From Acetobacteraceae bacterium (GTDB lineage: Bacteria > Pseudomonadota > Alphaproteobacteria > Acetobacterales > Acetobacteraceae), in assembly GCA_947371015.1 (NCBI GenBank), contig CANBNK010000042.1:1-34581 (forward strand): a stretch of 34,581 bases of DNA, in the 5' to 3' direction. The translations under genes and the position numbers were made by a program. Positions 14,914-23,595 of this stretch are shown here, one piece after another. Below the pieces are notes generated by a model. That model did not search any database, was not told the origin of the DNA, and was given only the letters and a program-made list of their open reading frames with translations. How positions within the stretch are numbered: position 1 is the first letter of the stretch; every line of letters starts with the position of its first letter.

Positions 14914-16503
14914 ATGCCGGTCATTTCCGTCCGCGGAACGCTGCCATCCATCATTGTGGAAAACACCACGGCCAAGGGTTGGGCCGGTAGCCTGGCGCTG
15001 AGCGGCACGACCACGATGATCAAGGCGATCGAGGTGGTTGGCACCGGCGGCGGCTTCTTCGTCGCCAGCTACGACGCCCTGCGCCAACTGGCGCTAGTGA
15101 GCCCCGCAGCGCTGGTGGACTACGAGATGTTCCGCAGCCTGGGGCTGACCCCGGTGCTGGATTTCCAGCTGCAGTTCAACCTGACCGATGGCAGCGTTGA
15201 GGTTGCCCCCACGGTGTACCACATCACCGTGCGCAACGTGGATGATACGCCGCCGAGCGGGCTGGCGTTTTCCAGCGGCGGCAGCGTCACCGCGGGGGAG
15301 ATCGGCTCGGTCATCGGCACCCTGCGGGTGACCGACGTGGAGACTACCGGCCCGTTCTACTTCAGCTTCTCCAGTGCGGATTCCTGGAAGTACGAGGTGG
15401 TGGGCACCACGCTGAAGCTGAAGGACGGCATCAGCCTGGGGCTGGATGATGTCGGCACGATGGCCCTGCCGGTGCTGGTGAGCGATGGCACCCAGAGCGC
15501 GGCGTTCAACCTGAATGTCACGGTTAGCGCGCCGGGCGGCCAAGCGGACCTGATCCACTACCTGATGCCCGGCGATTTCACCTCCCTGTTCTATTACAAT
15601 GCCGCCAATTCGGTGACCGGGCTGCGCGCGGCCTGGGAGGTCAGCTATGTGGAGAATTACGGCCAGGGCGTGCATGCGATGATGATGCGCGATGGCTCGG
15701 CGCTGTGGCTGCCGCCGCAGGTCACCCAGATCCACTTCGCCGATGGCTGGATCGACCTGAGCCATACCGGTTCCGCCGCGCAGGTGTTGGCGCTGTACCG
15801 CACCATCCTGCAACGCGACCCCGACCCGCTGGGCTACAACTTCGTCACCGGGTTGCTGGAAGGCGGCATGGCGATCCAGACGCTGACCGCCTCCATGCTG
15901 CAAAGCCCGGAATACGTCGCCCGCATCGGCAACCCGGACAACGCCACCTTCCTCAACGCGCTGTACCACGATGCGCTCGGCCGCGCCGCTGACCCCGGCG
16001 GCTTTGCCTTCCAGCTTGCCCGGCTGAATGCCGGCGTCTCCCGCACGCAGCTGGTGGACGACTTCGTATTGAGCACGGAGAGCATGAACAACCTGCAGAC
16101 CGCCCATGCCGATGGCTTCTTCGTGCCGACGCTGTACGGCAAGGAAGTCTCGATGGTCTATCAGGTAGCGCTGGGCCGCTATGCCGACCCGGGTGGCCTG
16201 ACCGCCTGGCTGGGGCTGTTGCAGACCGGCCAGATGTCGGCGGGGCAGTTGGCCTCTACCATCGGCGGCAGCCAGGAATACATCAACCGCTACGCCAGCT
16301 TCACTGACGCCGACTTCGTCACCGCGATGTACCACAACGCGCTGCACCGGGACCCCGACCCCGGCGGCTTCAGCACCTGGACCGGCCTGCTGGCGACGCA
16401 CCAGGTCAGCCGCGCCGACATGGTCACCGGCTTCGCTTTCAGCGCCGAGAACTACAACAACTACAACCAGCTGCCGGGCGGGCTGGACCTGTTCCACCTG
16501 TAG
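14914..16503 (+). CDS. Surface or secreted protein with four DUF4214 repeats
   Basis: The 529-residue acidic protein has no cleavable signal peptide. Residues about 1-100 are unrecognised, and about 100-210 look like a cadherin-type beta sandwich (VYHITVRNVDDTPPSGLAFSS then IGTLRVTDVE and ALPVLVSDGTQSAAFNL). The C-terminal half holds four DUF4214 units starting near residues 292, 346, 413 and 467, each with a YxxxLxRxxDPxG core: ALYRTILQRDPDPLGY, ALYHDALGRAADPGGF, MVYQVALGRYADPGGL, AMYHNALHRDPDPGGF. DUF4214 is common in type I secreted or S-layer-like proteins. It ends in FHL, a hydrophobic terminus seen in some type I substrates. AGGAGA lies nine bases before the ATG. It may act in adhesion; that is inference. 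No secretion genes are adjacent. Confidence 0.85.
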   Translation: MPVISVRGTLPSIIVENTTAKGWAGSLALSGTTTMIKAIEVVGTGGGFFVASYDALRQLALVSPAALVDYEMFRSLGLTPVLDFQLQFNLTDGSVEVAPTVYHITVRNVDDTPPSGLAFSSGGSVTAGEIGSVIGTLRVTDVETTGPFYFSFSSADSWKYEVVGTTLKLKDGISLGLDDVGTMALPVLVSDGTQSAAFNLNVTVSAPGGQADLIHYLMPGDFTSLFYYNAANSVTGLRAAWEVSYVENYGQGVHAMMMRDGSALWLPPQVTQIHFADGWIDLSHTGSAAQVLALYRTILQRDPDPLGYNFVTGLLEGGMAIQTLTASMLQSPEYVARIGNPDNATFLNALYHDALGRAADPGGFAFQLARLNAGVSRTQLVDDFVLSTESMNNLQTAHADGFFVPTLYGKEVSMVYQVALGRYADPGGLTAWLGLLQTGQMSAGQLASTIGGSQEYINRYASFTDADFVTAMYHNALHRDPDPGGFSTWTGLLATHQVSRADMVTGFAFSAENYNNYNQLPGGLDLFHL

Positions 16504-16526
16504 CCGGGGCGGCGTATCCTGGCGGC

Positions 16527-17276
16527 ATGGAACCGACCTTCGAGACCCCCTGGGCCAAGCCGGCGCGCGACGACTGCTTCTTCTACCACGTCATGGACCT
16601 GCCGCTGTCCGGCCGGGTCGGCGGGGAATGGGACATCGCGCCGCATTTCGACGAATATATCGGCCATGTGCCGGTGGCCGGGAAGACGGTGCTGGATATC
16701 GGCACCGCCAGCGGCTTCGTCGGCTTCGAGTGCGAGCGGCGCGGTGCCGAGGTGATCGGCTTCGACCTGGCCTCGGCGGCGCAGATCGGCATGGTGCCCT
16801 TCGCCGGGCACCATTGGCATGAGGACCGCGCGAGCTGGAACCTGGCGATGGCGGCCTACGTGCGCAGCGTGAAGGCGGCGTTCTGGTACGCTTGGCACGA
16901 ATACGGGTCTCGCGCGCGGGTGCTGTACGGGGAACTGGCCGCGCTGCCGGCGCTGCTGCCGCGCCAGCAGGTGGTCATCGCCGGCGCCTTCATCGAGCAT
17001 ATGTCGGACCCGGTGACGGCGCTGGGGCATCTGTGCCGGCTGGCCGAGGAGACGGTGGTGATCGGCTTCACCCCGGTCGCGCCTGGCGAGGGGCGCTTCA
17101 TGCGGCCCATCACCACCTGGAAGCCCGAGACCGCTTTCGCCTGGTGGGAGCTGAGCGAGGAACTGTACCGCGCGGTGTTCGACGCGTGTGGCTTTGATGT
17201 GGAGATCATGCCGGCCCACGCGGTGCATCGCGGCAACCCGGCCATGCGCAGCACGCTGGTGGCGCGGCGGCGGTAG
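16527..17276 (+). CDS. Class I SAM-dependent methyltransferase
   Basis: The 249-residue protein has a Rossmann-like methyltransferase core: motif I VLDIGTASGFVGFECERRG at about residues 54-72, the acidic ribose-binding residue in EVIGFDL, a long insertion with HHWHEDRASWNLAMAAYVRS, then VVIAGAFIEHMSDPVTALGHL (post-motif region). The N-terminal FFYHVMDLPLSGRVGGEWD and the large central insertion resemble CmoB/DUF1698-type and small-molecule or sugar methyltransferases, but the substrate cannot be told. It starts 23 bases after the DUF4214 gene and could be co-transcribed with it. It is convergent with the DUF2189 gene, 19 bases away, and no hairpin is visible between them. Confidence 0.85.
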   Translation: MEPTFETPWAKPARDDCFFYHVMDLPLSGRVGGEWDIAPHFDEYIGHVPVAGKTVLDIGTASGFVGFECERRGAEVIGFDLASAAQIGMVPFAGHHWHEDRASWNLAMAAYVRSVKAAFWYAWHEYGSRARVLYGELAALPALLPRQQVVIAGAFIEHMSDPVTALGHLCRLAEETVVIGFTPVAPGEGRFMRPITTWKPETAFAWWELSEELYRAVFDACGFDVEIMPAHAVHRGNPAMRSTLVARRR

Positions 17277-17295
17277 CGCCCACGCCCGTCCCCTC

Positions 17296-18141
17296 CTACT
17301 CCACCACCAGGTCCCGATACGCATGCCAGGTGGCGTGGCCGATGACCGGCAGCGCCACCACCAGGCCCAGGTAGAAGGGCACCAGCGCCAGCCCGGTGAA
17401 CAGCACGATCAGGCCGGACCACAGCAGCATGGCGCGCCAGTTGGTCATCGCCGCCTGGATGGAGACGGTGACGGCTTCCAGCGCCGAGATGTCGCGGTCC
17501 ACCAGCATCGGGATGCTGACGACCGTGATGGCGAAGGACACCGCCGCCAGCACCAGGCCGAAGCCGGTGCCGATGATCAGGAAGGGCAGGATCATCGGGG
17601 AACGCAGCAGCGCCAGGGGCAGGTCTTCCAGCCCGGGATGAAAGTTCAGGCCGAAGCACAGCATGAACAGCAGCCCGGCGATGCGCACCCAGAACAGGTG
17701 CAGCACCAGCAGCAGCACGCCGATGACCGCCACCTGGCCGCCATTGCGGCGGAAGCCGCTGATAGCATCCGCCAGGGTGGGGCTGCCGCCGGCTTCCAAC
17801 TGTCGGCTGGTTTCATACAGGCCGGTGGCCAGCAGCGGCGCCAGCAGGAAGAAGCCGGCGGTGGCGGGCAGCGTGGCCCATAGCGTATCGGCCTCGAACA
17901 GCAGCAGCGTCAGGCACCAGCCGGCCAGCACCAGGGCCATGCCATAGGCCCAGCCGACGGCGTGCGCGCGTTGCAGGTCCTGCCAGCCGGCGGTGATCCA
18001 GACCCAGGGCCGGTCCACCGGCACCCGGCGCACGCGCTGGGCCAAGGACTTGGGTCCGGCCTCCGCCGGGGGTTTCGGGCCAGCCTGGGGCTGGCTGGGG
18101 TCCGTAGCCGTGGCCGTGCCCTTGGCGGAGTCGTTGTTCAT
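17296..18141 (-). CDS. DUF2189 family integral membrane protein
   Basis: The 280-residue protein has a polar, Pro/Ala-rich N-terminus of about 45 residues, then VRRVPVDRPWVWITAGWQDLQRAHAVGWAYG, the conserved lead into the membrane domain in DUF2189, and about six membrane segments. Other family-like stretches are FFLLAPLLATGLYETSRQLEAG and VTVSIQAAMTNWRAMLLWSGLIV, ending in PVIGHATWHAYRDLV. I choose ATG 18141 because GAGGG lies five bases before it; an ATG at 18180 is also in frame. The function is unknown. Members are often next to cbb3 oxidase or other respiratory genes in alphaproteobacteria. Here it is divergent from ccoN and shares the gap with the FNR/FixK box, so it may respond to the same regulator. 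Confidence 0.85.
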   Translation of the reverse strand: MNNDSAKGTATATDPSQPQAGPKPPAEAGPKSLAQRVRRVPVDRPWVWITAGWQDLQRAHAVGWAYGMALVLAGWCLTLLLFEADTLWATLPATAGFFLLAPLLATGLYETSRQLEAGGSPTLADAISGFRRNGGQVAVIGVLLLVLHLFWVRIAGLLFMLCFGLNFHPGLEDLPLALLRSPMILPFLIIGTGFGLVLAAVSFAITVVSIPMLVDRDISALEAVTVSIQAAMTNWRAMLLWSGLIVLFTGLALVPFYLGLVVALPVIGHATWHAYRDLVVE

Positions 18142-18209
18142 CGGTGCCCTCGTGGACGGCGGGTGGCGTCCCGCGGCCATGTCACTAAAGGAAGGTCCGA
18201 CGGTTTCCC

Positions 18210-18223
18210 TTGATCCGGATCAA
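18210..18223 (+). promoter_or_regulatory. FNR/FixK-type box TTGAT-N4-ATCAA upstream of ccoN
   Basis: TTGATCCGGATCAA is a perfect copy of the FNR/FixK consensus. Its centre is about 111 bases upstream of the ccoN ATG and about 75 bases upstream of the divergent DUF2189 start. Such a site about 41 bases before a transcription start is the standard way low oxygen turns on ccoNOQP in alphaproteobacteria. It implies a FixK/FNR protein encoded elsewhere. Confidence 0.92.
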
Positions 18224-18327
18224 GGACGCGATCGGCACCGAATGGCATCGAAGGGGGAGAGCACGGCGCTGCGTGTGGCGCGACTCCCCGGTGCTTGTTC
18301 CGGGACGTGCCGCAAGGAGGCCGAACA

Positions 18328-19824
18328 ATGTCAGCAGGGGGCTATGCCGCCGCGGGTCCGGTGACCGCCGGCACGACGGCGGACGGGACAGGATATATCG
18401 ACGGGCCGATCCGCGCCTTCGCCATCGCCACGGTATTCTGGGGCGTGGTGGGGTTTCTGGTGGGCGTGGTCATCGCAAGCCAGCTGGCCTGGCCGCTGCT
18501 GAACCTGGACCTGGAATGGACCAGCTTCGGCCGGCTGCGGCCACTGCATACCTCCGCCGTGATCTTCGCCTTCGGCGGCAACGCGCTGCTGTGCACCAGC
18601 CTGTACGTGGTGCAGCGCACCTGCCGGGCACGGCTGTTCGGCGGCAGCGACATGGGCTGGTTCCTGTTCTGGGGCTACCAGTTCTTCATCGTGATGGCCG
18701 CTGTCGGCTACGTGCTGGGCGTGACCCAGGGCAAGGAATACGCCGAGCCGGAATGGTTCGTGGACCTGTTCCTGACCGTGGTCTGGGTGTTCTACCTCAT
18801 TGCCTTCGGCGGCACGCTGCTGCGCCGGCTTGAGCCGCATATCTATGTCGCCAACTGGTTCTTCCTGGCGATGATCATCACCATCGCCATGCTGCACCTG
18901 ACCAACAACGCCGCGGTGCCGCTGGATGGGGGCACGTCGGCGAAGTCCTACATCGTCTGGTCCGGCGTGCAGGATGCCATGATCCAGTGGTGGTACGGCC
19001 ACAACGCGGTGGGCTTCTTCCTGACCGCGGGCTTCCTCGGCATCATGTACTACTTCATCCCGAAGCAGGCCGGGCGCCCGGTGTACAGCTACCGGCTGTC
19101 CATCGTGCACTTCTGGACGCTGAGCTTCCTCTACATCTGGGCCGGCCCGCACCACCTGCACTACACCGCGCTGCCGGACTGGGCGCAGACCTTGGGCATG
19201 GTGTTCAGCATCATGCTGTGGATGCCCAGCTGGGGCGGCATGATCAACGGCCTGATGACGCTCTCGGGCGCCTGGGACAAGCTGCGGACTGACCCGGCGC
19301 TGCGCTTCAGCGTGGCCGCGGTGGGCTTCTACGGCATGTCCACCTTCGAAGGCCCGGTGATGTCGATCAAGGCGGTCAACGCCCTTAGCCACTACACCGA
19401 CTGGACCATCGGCCACGTGCACAGCGGTGCGCTCGGCTGGGTCGGCTTCATCACCTTCGGCGCGCTGTACTATTTGTTCCCCAAGTTGTGGAACAAGACG
19501 GCGCTGTACAGCACCCGTCTGGTGGCCTGGCACTTCTGGGTCGCGACCCTGGGCATCGTGCTCTACATCACCGCCATGTGGGTCAGCGGCATCATGCAGG
19601 GCCTGATGTGGCGCGCCTACGACGAGCTGGGTTTCTTGCAGTACAGCTTCGTCGAGACCGTGGCCGCAATGCACCCCTACTACGTCATCCGCGTGCTGGC
19701 CGGGCTGCTGTACCTCAGCGGCGCGCTGCTGATGGCCTTCAATCTCTTCATGACGGTGCGGTCCAAGGACCTGGCTGAGGCGGAACCCGCCGCCGGCCTG
19801 GTCGCCGCCCCGGCGGCCGGCTGA
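18328..19824 (+). CDS. ccoN: cbb3-type cytochrome c oxidase subunit I
   Basis: The 498-residue protein is the catalytic subunit, which reduces oxygen at a haem b3-CuB centre and pumps protons. It has about twelve membrane helices. Visible ligands are His74 in [13 protein letters not shown] (low-spin haem b), His225 in WYGHNAVGF with His275 and His276 in AGPHHLHYT (CuB), Tyr269 (the cross-linked tyrosine of C-family oxidases, on a different helix from that in aa3 enzymes), and His363 and His365 in [11 protein letters not shown] (haems b3 and b). AAGGAGG lies seven bases before the ATG at 18328, so the in-frame ATG at 18295 is rejected. It is the first gene of the cco operon behind the FNR/FixK box. 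Confidence 0.98.
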   Translation: MSAGGYAAAGPVTAGTTADGTGYIDGPIRAFAIATVFWGVVGFLVGVVIASQLAWPLLNLDLEWTSFGRLRPLHTSAVIFAFGGNALLCTSLYVVQRTCRARLFGGSDMGWFLFWGYQFFIVMAAVGYVLGVTQGKEYAEPEWFVDLFLTVVWVFYLIAFGGTLLRRLEPHIYVANWFFLAMIITIAMLHLTNNAAVPLDGGTSAKSYIVWSGVQDAMIQWWYGHNAVGFFLTAGFLGIMYYFIPKQAGRPVYSYRLSIVHFWTLSFLYIWAGPHHLHYTALPDWAQTLGMVFSIMLWMPSWGGMINGLMTLSGAWDKLRTDPALRFSVAAVGFYGMSTFEGPVMSIKAVNALSHYTDWTIGHVHSGALGWVGFITFGALYYLFPKLWNKTALYSTRLVAWHFWVATLGIVLYITAMWVSGIMQGLMWRAYDELGFLQYSFVETVAAMHPYYVIRVLAGLLYLSGALLMAFNLFMTVRSKDLAEAEPAAGLVAAPAAG

Positions 19825-19837
19825 GGAGGGCCGCATC

Positions 19838-20560
19838 ATGTTCAAGCACGCGACAATCGAGAAGAACCTGGTCCTGATGGGGGTGCTCATCCTCATCACG
19901 GTCAGCATCGGCGGCCTGGCGCAGATCGTGCCGCTGTTCGCCGTGGAAACCACCATCGAGCGGGTGCAGGGCATTCGCCCCTACACCCCGCTGGAACTGG
20001 CGGGCCGCAACATCTACGTGCGGGAGGGCTGCTACAACTGCCACAGCCAGCAGGTCCGCCCGTTCCGCGATGAGCTGGAGCGCTACGGCCACTACAGCCT
20101 GGCGGCCGAGAGCATGTACGACCACCCCTTCCAGTGGGGCAGCAAGCGCACCGGGCCGGACCTGGCGCGCGTCGGCGGCCGCTACTCGGATGACTGGCAG
20201 GCGCAGCACCTGCGCAGCCCGCGGTCGGTGGTGCCGGAGAGCATCATGCCGCCGTACAGCTTCCTCGACCGGCCGCTGGACTACGGGAACATCGCTTCCC
20301 ACCTGCGGACGCTGCGCGTGGTGGGCGTGCCCTACACGGATGCGATGATCGAGAACGCCCGCGCCGACCTGGAAGCCCAGGCCAAGCCGGACGAGGACGC
20401 TGCCGCCTTCACCGGCCGCTACGCCACTGCGCGGCAGGGCAGCTTCGACGGCAACGCCGCCGTGGTGACGGAAATGGACGCGCTGGTGGCCTACCTGCAG
20501 ATGCTGGGGACCCTGGTGCCGTTCCGCGACGTTACGCCCGAACAAGTTCGCCAGCAGTAG
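19838..20560 (+). CDS. ccoO: cbb3-type cytochrome c oxidase subunit II (mono-haem cytochrome c)
   Basis: The 240-residue protein is anchored by one N-terminal helix ([24 protein letters not shown]) and carries one periplasmic haem c. It passes electrons from CcoP toward CcoN. The haem site CYNCH is at residues 65-69, in the family context [21 protein letters not shown]. Further family motifs are [23 protein letters not shown] and, with the axial methionine, [11 protein letters not shown]. The AGGAGGGCCGCATC leader before the ATG is almost identical to the one before ccoQ. It starts 13 bases after ccoN. Confidence 0.98.
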   Translation: MFKHATIEKNLVLMGVLILITVSIGGLAQIVPLFAVETTIERVQGIRPYTPLELAGRNIYVREGCYNCHSQQVRPFRDELERYGHYSLAAESMYDHPFQWGSKRTGPDLARVGGRYSDDWQAQHLRSPRSVVPESIMPPYSFLDRPLDYGNIASHLRTLRVVGVPYTDAMIENARADLEAQAKPDEDAAAFTGRYATARQGSFDGNAAVVTEMDALVAYLQMLGTLVPFRDVTPEQVRQQ

Positions 20561-20572
20561 GAGGGCCGCACC

Positions 20573-20749
20573 ATGGATCTTCTCCACCTGCAGAACTTCC
20601 TCGCCACCTTGTGGGAGGTTTGGTTCGTCGCGCTCTTCCTGGTCCTGATGTTCATGATCTTCCGGCCCGGGAAGCGGCAATACTACCAGGAGCAAGGCCT
20701 GATCCCGCTGCGGGATGAAGCTGCTCCGCCCCGTTCCAGGAGCAACTGA
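20573..20749 (+). CDS. ccoQ: cbb3-type oxidase subunit CcoQ (58 aa)
   Basis: This small gene encodes MDLLHLQNFLATLWEVWFVA and on through LFLVLMFMIFRPGKRQYYQE to a polar tail ending SRSN. One membrane helix at about residues 14-31 is followed by the FRPGKRQYYQE-type motif seen in CcoQ/FixQ. CcoQ stabilises the assembled oxidase and helps CcoP join. It starts 12 bases after ccoO with a strong AGGAGGG site and ends two bases before the ccoP ATG. The position between ccoO and ccoP is canonical. Confidence 0.95.
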   Translation: MDLLHLQNFLATLWEVWFVALFLVLMFMIFRPGKRQYYQEQGLIPLRDEAAPPRSRSN

Positions 20750-20751
20750 TC

Positions 20752-21618
20752 ATGGCTGGCATTGAAAAGGACGCCCTGACGGGCACCGACACCACCGGGC
20801 ATGAGTGGGATGGCCTGAAGGAGCTGAACACGCCGCTGCCGAAGTGGTGGCTGTACGTGTTCTTCGCCACCATCGCCTTCGCCGCGGTCTGGGTGGTGCT
20901 GTACCCGGCCATTCCGCTGCCGGGCGCCTTCGGCACCACCGGCTGGACCGCCCGCGGCGCCATCGCCGGCGTGGTGGCGGAGGAACGCGCCAAGCAGGAG
21001 CCGATGCTGGCCCGGCTGCGCGCGGCAACCCCGGCGCAGATCGCCGCCGACCCTGACCTGCGCGCCTATGCGCTGGCCGGTGGGCGGGGCGTGTTCAGCA
21101 TCAACTGCGCCGGCTGCCACGGCGCCGGCGGCCAGGGGGCGGCCGGTGGCTTCCCCAGCCTGGCGGATGATGACTGGATCTGGGGCGGCAGCCTGGCGGC
21201 GATCCAGACCACCATCCAGCACGGCATCCGCAACGCCGAGGACGAGGACGCCCGGGTCAGCATGATGCCGCGCTTCCTGGCCGATGGCGTGCTGACCGCG
21301 GTGCAGGTGAACGACGTGGCCGAGCACGTGCTGGCGCTGGGCAGCCGCGCGACGGATGCGGCCGCGGCCGGCCGTGGCGCCGCCTTGTATGCCGAGAACT
21401 GCGTCGCCTGCCACGGCGATGCGGGCCAGGGCAATCGGGAGCTGGGCGCACCCCGGCTGACCGACCAAGTCTGGCTCTATGGCGGCGACAAGGCGAGCAT
21501 CGTCCGCAGCGTGTCCTATGCCCGTGCTGGCGTGATGCCGCCCTGGGGCAGCCGGCTGGACCCGGCCATGGTCAACAGGCTGACGGTCTATGTCCACGCC
21601 CTCGGCGGCGGTGAGTGA
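20752..21618 (+). CDS. ccoP: cbb3-type cytochrome c oxidase subunit III (di-haem cytochrome c)
   Basis: The 288-residue protein has one N-terminal anchor (WWLYVFFATIAFAAVWVVLYP) preceded by the family lead HEWDGLKELNTPLPKWW. The periplasmic part has two haem c sites, CAGCH from residue 119 and CVACH from residue 217, with axial methionines expected in SMMPRFL and GVMPPWG. It takes electrons from soluble or membrane cytochrome c and hands them to CcoO. The length is normal. The ATG is two bases after the ccoQ stop, so the genes are tightly coupled. Confidence 0.98.
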   Translation: MAGIEKDALTGTDTTGHEWDGLKELNTPLPKWWLYVFFATIAFAAVWVVLYPAIPLPGAFGTTGWTARGAIAGVVAEERAKQEPMLARLRAATPAQIAADPDLRAYALAGGRGVFSINCAGCHGAGGQGAAGGFPSLADDDWIWGGSLAAIQTTIQHGIRNAEDEDARVSMMPRFLADGVLTAVQVNDVAEHVLALGSRATDAAAAGRGAALYAENCVACHGDAGQGNRELGAPRLTDQVWLYGGDKASIVRSVSYARAGVMPPWGSRLDPAMVNRLTVYVHALGGGE

Positions 21619-21628
21619 GCATCGCCCC

Positions 21629-23122
21629 ATGAGTAAGGTCGAGGTCAAGGGCAAGGTGACGCCGGCGGCGCCGGAAGCCAGTTCGCTGTATGCCGAACAT
21701 CGCAAGGTCTATCCGAAGGCGGTGGGTGGCACCGTCCGGCGGGCCAAGTGGCTGATCCTGTGCCTTTGCCTCGGCCTGTACTATCTGGTGCCGTGGCTGC
21801 GCTGGGACCGCGGGCCGGGTGCGCCCGACCAGGCGGTGCTGGTGGATATGCAGAACGCCAGGCTCTACTTCTTCTTCATCGAGATCTGGCCGCAGGAAGT
21901 CTATTACCTGACCGGCCTGCTGATCCTCGGCGCGATCGGGCTGTTCATGGCGACCAGCCTGTTTGGCCGCGTCTGGTGCGGCTTCACCTGCCCGCAGACG
22001 GTCTGGACCGACCTGTTCATGCTGGTGGAACGCTGGATCCAGGGCGACCGCAACGCGCGGATGAAGCTGGACCAGGCGCCGATGAGCGCGGGCAAGTTCC
22101 TGAAGAAGGCGGCGACGCATGCGGTGTGGCTGCTGATCGCGGCGGCCACCGGCGGCGCCTGGATCATGTACTTCCAGGATGCGCCGACCGTGGTGCGGGA
22201 GCTGCTGAACGGCGAGGCGAGCCTGACCACCTACGGGTTCTTCGGGCTGTTCGCCGGGACTACCTATGTGTTCGCCGGCTGGGCGCGGGAACAGCTGTGC
22301 ATCTACATGTGCCCCTGGCCGCGCTTCCAGGCCGCCATGCTGGATGAGAACAGCCTGGTGGTGACGTATCGGGAATGGCGCGGCGAGCCGCGCGGCAAGG
22401 CTAAGGCGCCGGGCATGGGCGACTGCGTGGACTGCAATGCCTGCGTGAATGTCTGCCCGACCGGCGTGGATATCCGCGAGGGCATCCAGATGGCGTGCAT
22501 CGGTTGCGGCCTGTGCATCGACGCCTGCGACGACATCATGGGCCGGCTGGAGCGGCCGAAGGGGCTGATCGGCTTCGAGACCTGGAACAACCTGGACGTC
22601 AGCACCAAGGCGGCGGCGCCGTTGCCGCCGGGGCCGGAGCGCCAGCAGGCCGGCATGGCCGCGCGCCGGGTGCCGCGCTTCATCCGCGCCCGCACGCTGG
22701 TTTACCTGGGCGTCTTGGCGGCGGTCGGCGGCGTGATGTTGGGCAGCTATGTGCTGCGTACCACGCTGTCCCTGGCCGTCATCCGTGAACGCGCGCCGCT
22801 GTTCGTGCGGCTATCGGACGGCGCCGTCCGCAACGCCTACAACCTGAAGCTGGCCAACAAGCTGCGCGAGGAGGGCGACTTCGCCCTGGTGCTGGACGGC
22901 CCGGCCGGGTTGCGGGTGGTGGTGCAGGACGCGCCGCAGGACAGCCAGGGCCGCCCGGTGGTGCATTCGCGTGGCGATGGCATCACCCAGTGGCGCGCGC
23001 TGGTCACCGCGCCGGCCAGCCTGCACCTGAATGAGAGCGTGCCCGTCACCTTCCGCCTGCTGGATGCCGAGGGCCATGTGGTGACCTCCACCAGCAGCGT
23101 CTTCCTGGGGCCGAAGCCATGA
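21629..23122 (+). CDS. ccoG: cbb3 oxidase assembly protein CcoG (FixG/RdxA family, polyferredoxin)
   Basis: The 497-residue membrane protein helps mature the cbb3 oxidase, with evidence in the family for cupric reductase activity. It has about five membrane segments, GRVWCGFTCPQTVWTDLFM and EQLCIYMCPWPRFQAAMLD (conserved Cys pairs), two 4Fe-4S motifs CVDCNACVNVCPTGVD (from residue 266) and CIGCGLCIDACD, and a periplasmic beta domain at the C-terminus (about residues 390-497). I choose ATG 21629 (MSKVEVKG), ten bases after ccoP; a GTG at 21611 and an ATG at 21590, both overlapping ccoP, are alternatives. Its end overlaps ccoH by ATGA. Confidence 0.95.
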   Translation: MSKVEVKGKVTPAAPEASSLYAEHRKVYPKAVGGTVRRAKWLILCLCLGLYYLVPWLRWDRGPGAPDQAVLVDMQNARLYFFFIEIWPQEVYYLTGLLILGAIGLFMATSLFGRVWCGFTCPQTVWTDLFMLVERWIQGDRNARMKLDQAPMSAGKFLKKAATHAVWLLIAAATGGAWIMYFQDAPTVVRELLNGEASLTTYGFFGLFAGTTYVFAGWAREQLCIYMCPWPRFQAAMLDENSLVVTYREWRGEPRGKAKAPGMGDCVDCNACVNVCPTGVDIREGIQMACIGCGLCIDACDDIMGRLERPKGLIGFETWNNLDVSTKAAAPLPPGPERQQAGMAARRVPRFIRARTLVYLGVLAAVGGVMLGSYVLRTTLSLAVIRERAPLFVRLSDGAVRNAYNLKLANKLREEGDFALVLDGPAGLRVVVQDAPQDSQGRPVVHSRGDGITQWRALVTAPASLHLNESVPVTFRLLDAEGHVVTSTSSVFLGPKP

Positions 23123-23595
23123 GCATGAGCATCCCCGAGCATGACCCGCGCCGCAGCCGCTGGATCCCCTGGGTCTTCGTCGGCGGCATGCTGCTGGTGC
23201 TGCTGGTGAATGTCGGCATGGTGGTCTCGGCGTTGACCACCTTCACCGGCGTCACCACCGGCCGCGCCTATGACAAGGGCCGCGCCTACAACCATGTGCT
23301 GGAGGAAGCCGCGCGGCAGGATGCGCTGGGCTGGCGCAGCATCGTGGCGGTGGAAGCGCGGACGCTGCGCCTGGCGGTGCAGGATCGCGCCGGCCTTCCG
23401 GTGCCCGGGCGGGTCGCGGGCGGGCTGCATCGGCCGATGGATGGGCTGCAATTGCCGCTGGTGCTCGCCGCCGACGCCGCCGGCTGGACCGCCGCCGTGC
23501 CGGAGACCCCTGCCGGCCTGTGGGAAGTGCGGCTGACCCTGACCGACGCCGAGGGGCATCGGCTCGATATCCGCCAGCGGGTGGTGCTGCGGTGA
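23119..23595 (+). CDS. ccoH: cbb3 oxidase assembly protein CcoH (FixH family)
   Basis: The 158-residue protein has one N-terminal membrane helix (WIPWVFVGGMLLVLLVNVGMVV) and a periplasmic beta-rich domain, as in FixH. The conserved post-helix region reads GVTTGRAYDKGRAYNHVLEEAARQDALGW, followed by a domain with PVPGRVAGGLHRPMDG and a C-terminal strand pair (GLWEVRLTLTDAEGHRL). CcoH associates with the oxidase subunits during assembly. The ATG overlaps the ccoG stop by four bases and its own stop overlaps the ccoI GTG, so it is translationally coupled on both sides. Confidence 0.95.
   Translation: MSMSIPEHDPRRSRWIPWVFVGGMLLVLLVNVGMVVSALTTFTGVTTGRAYDKGRAYNHVLEEAARQDALGWRSIVAVEARTLRLAVQDRAGLPVPGRVAGGLHRPMDGLQLPLVLAADAAGWTAAVPETPAGLWEVRLTLTDAEGHRLDIRQRVVLR

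Noticed and set aside
18331-19974. 547-residue minus-strand frame opposite ccoN
   Set aside because: It is fully antisense to ccoN with all its metal ligands and has no recognisable protein features.
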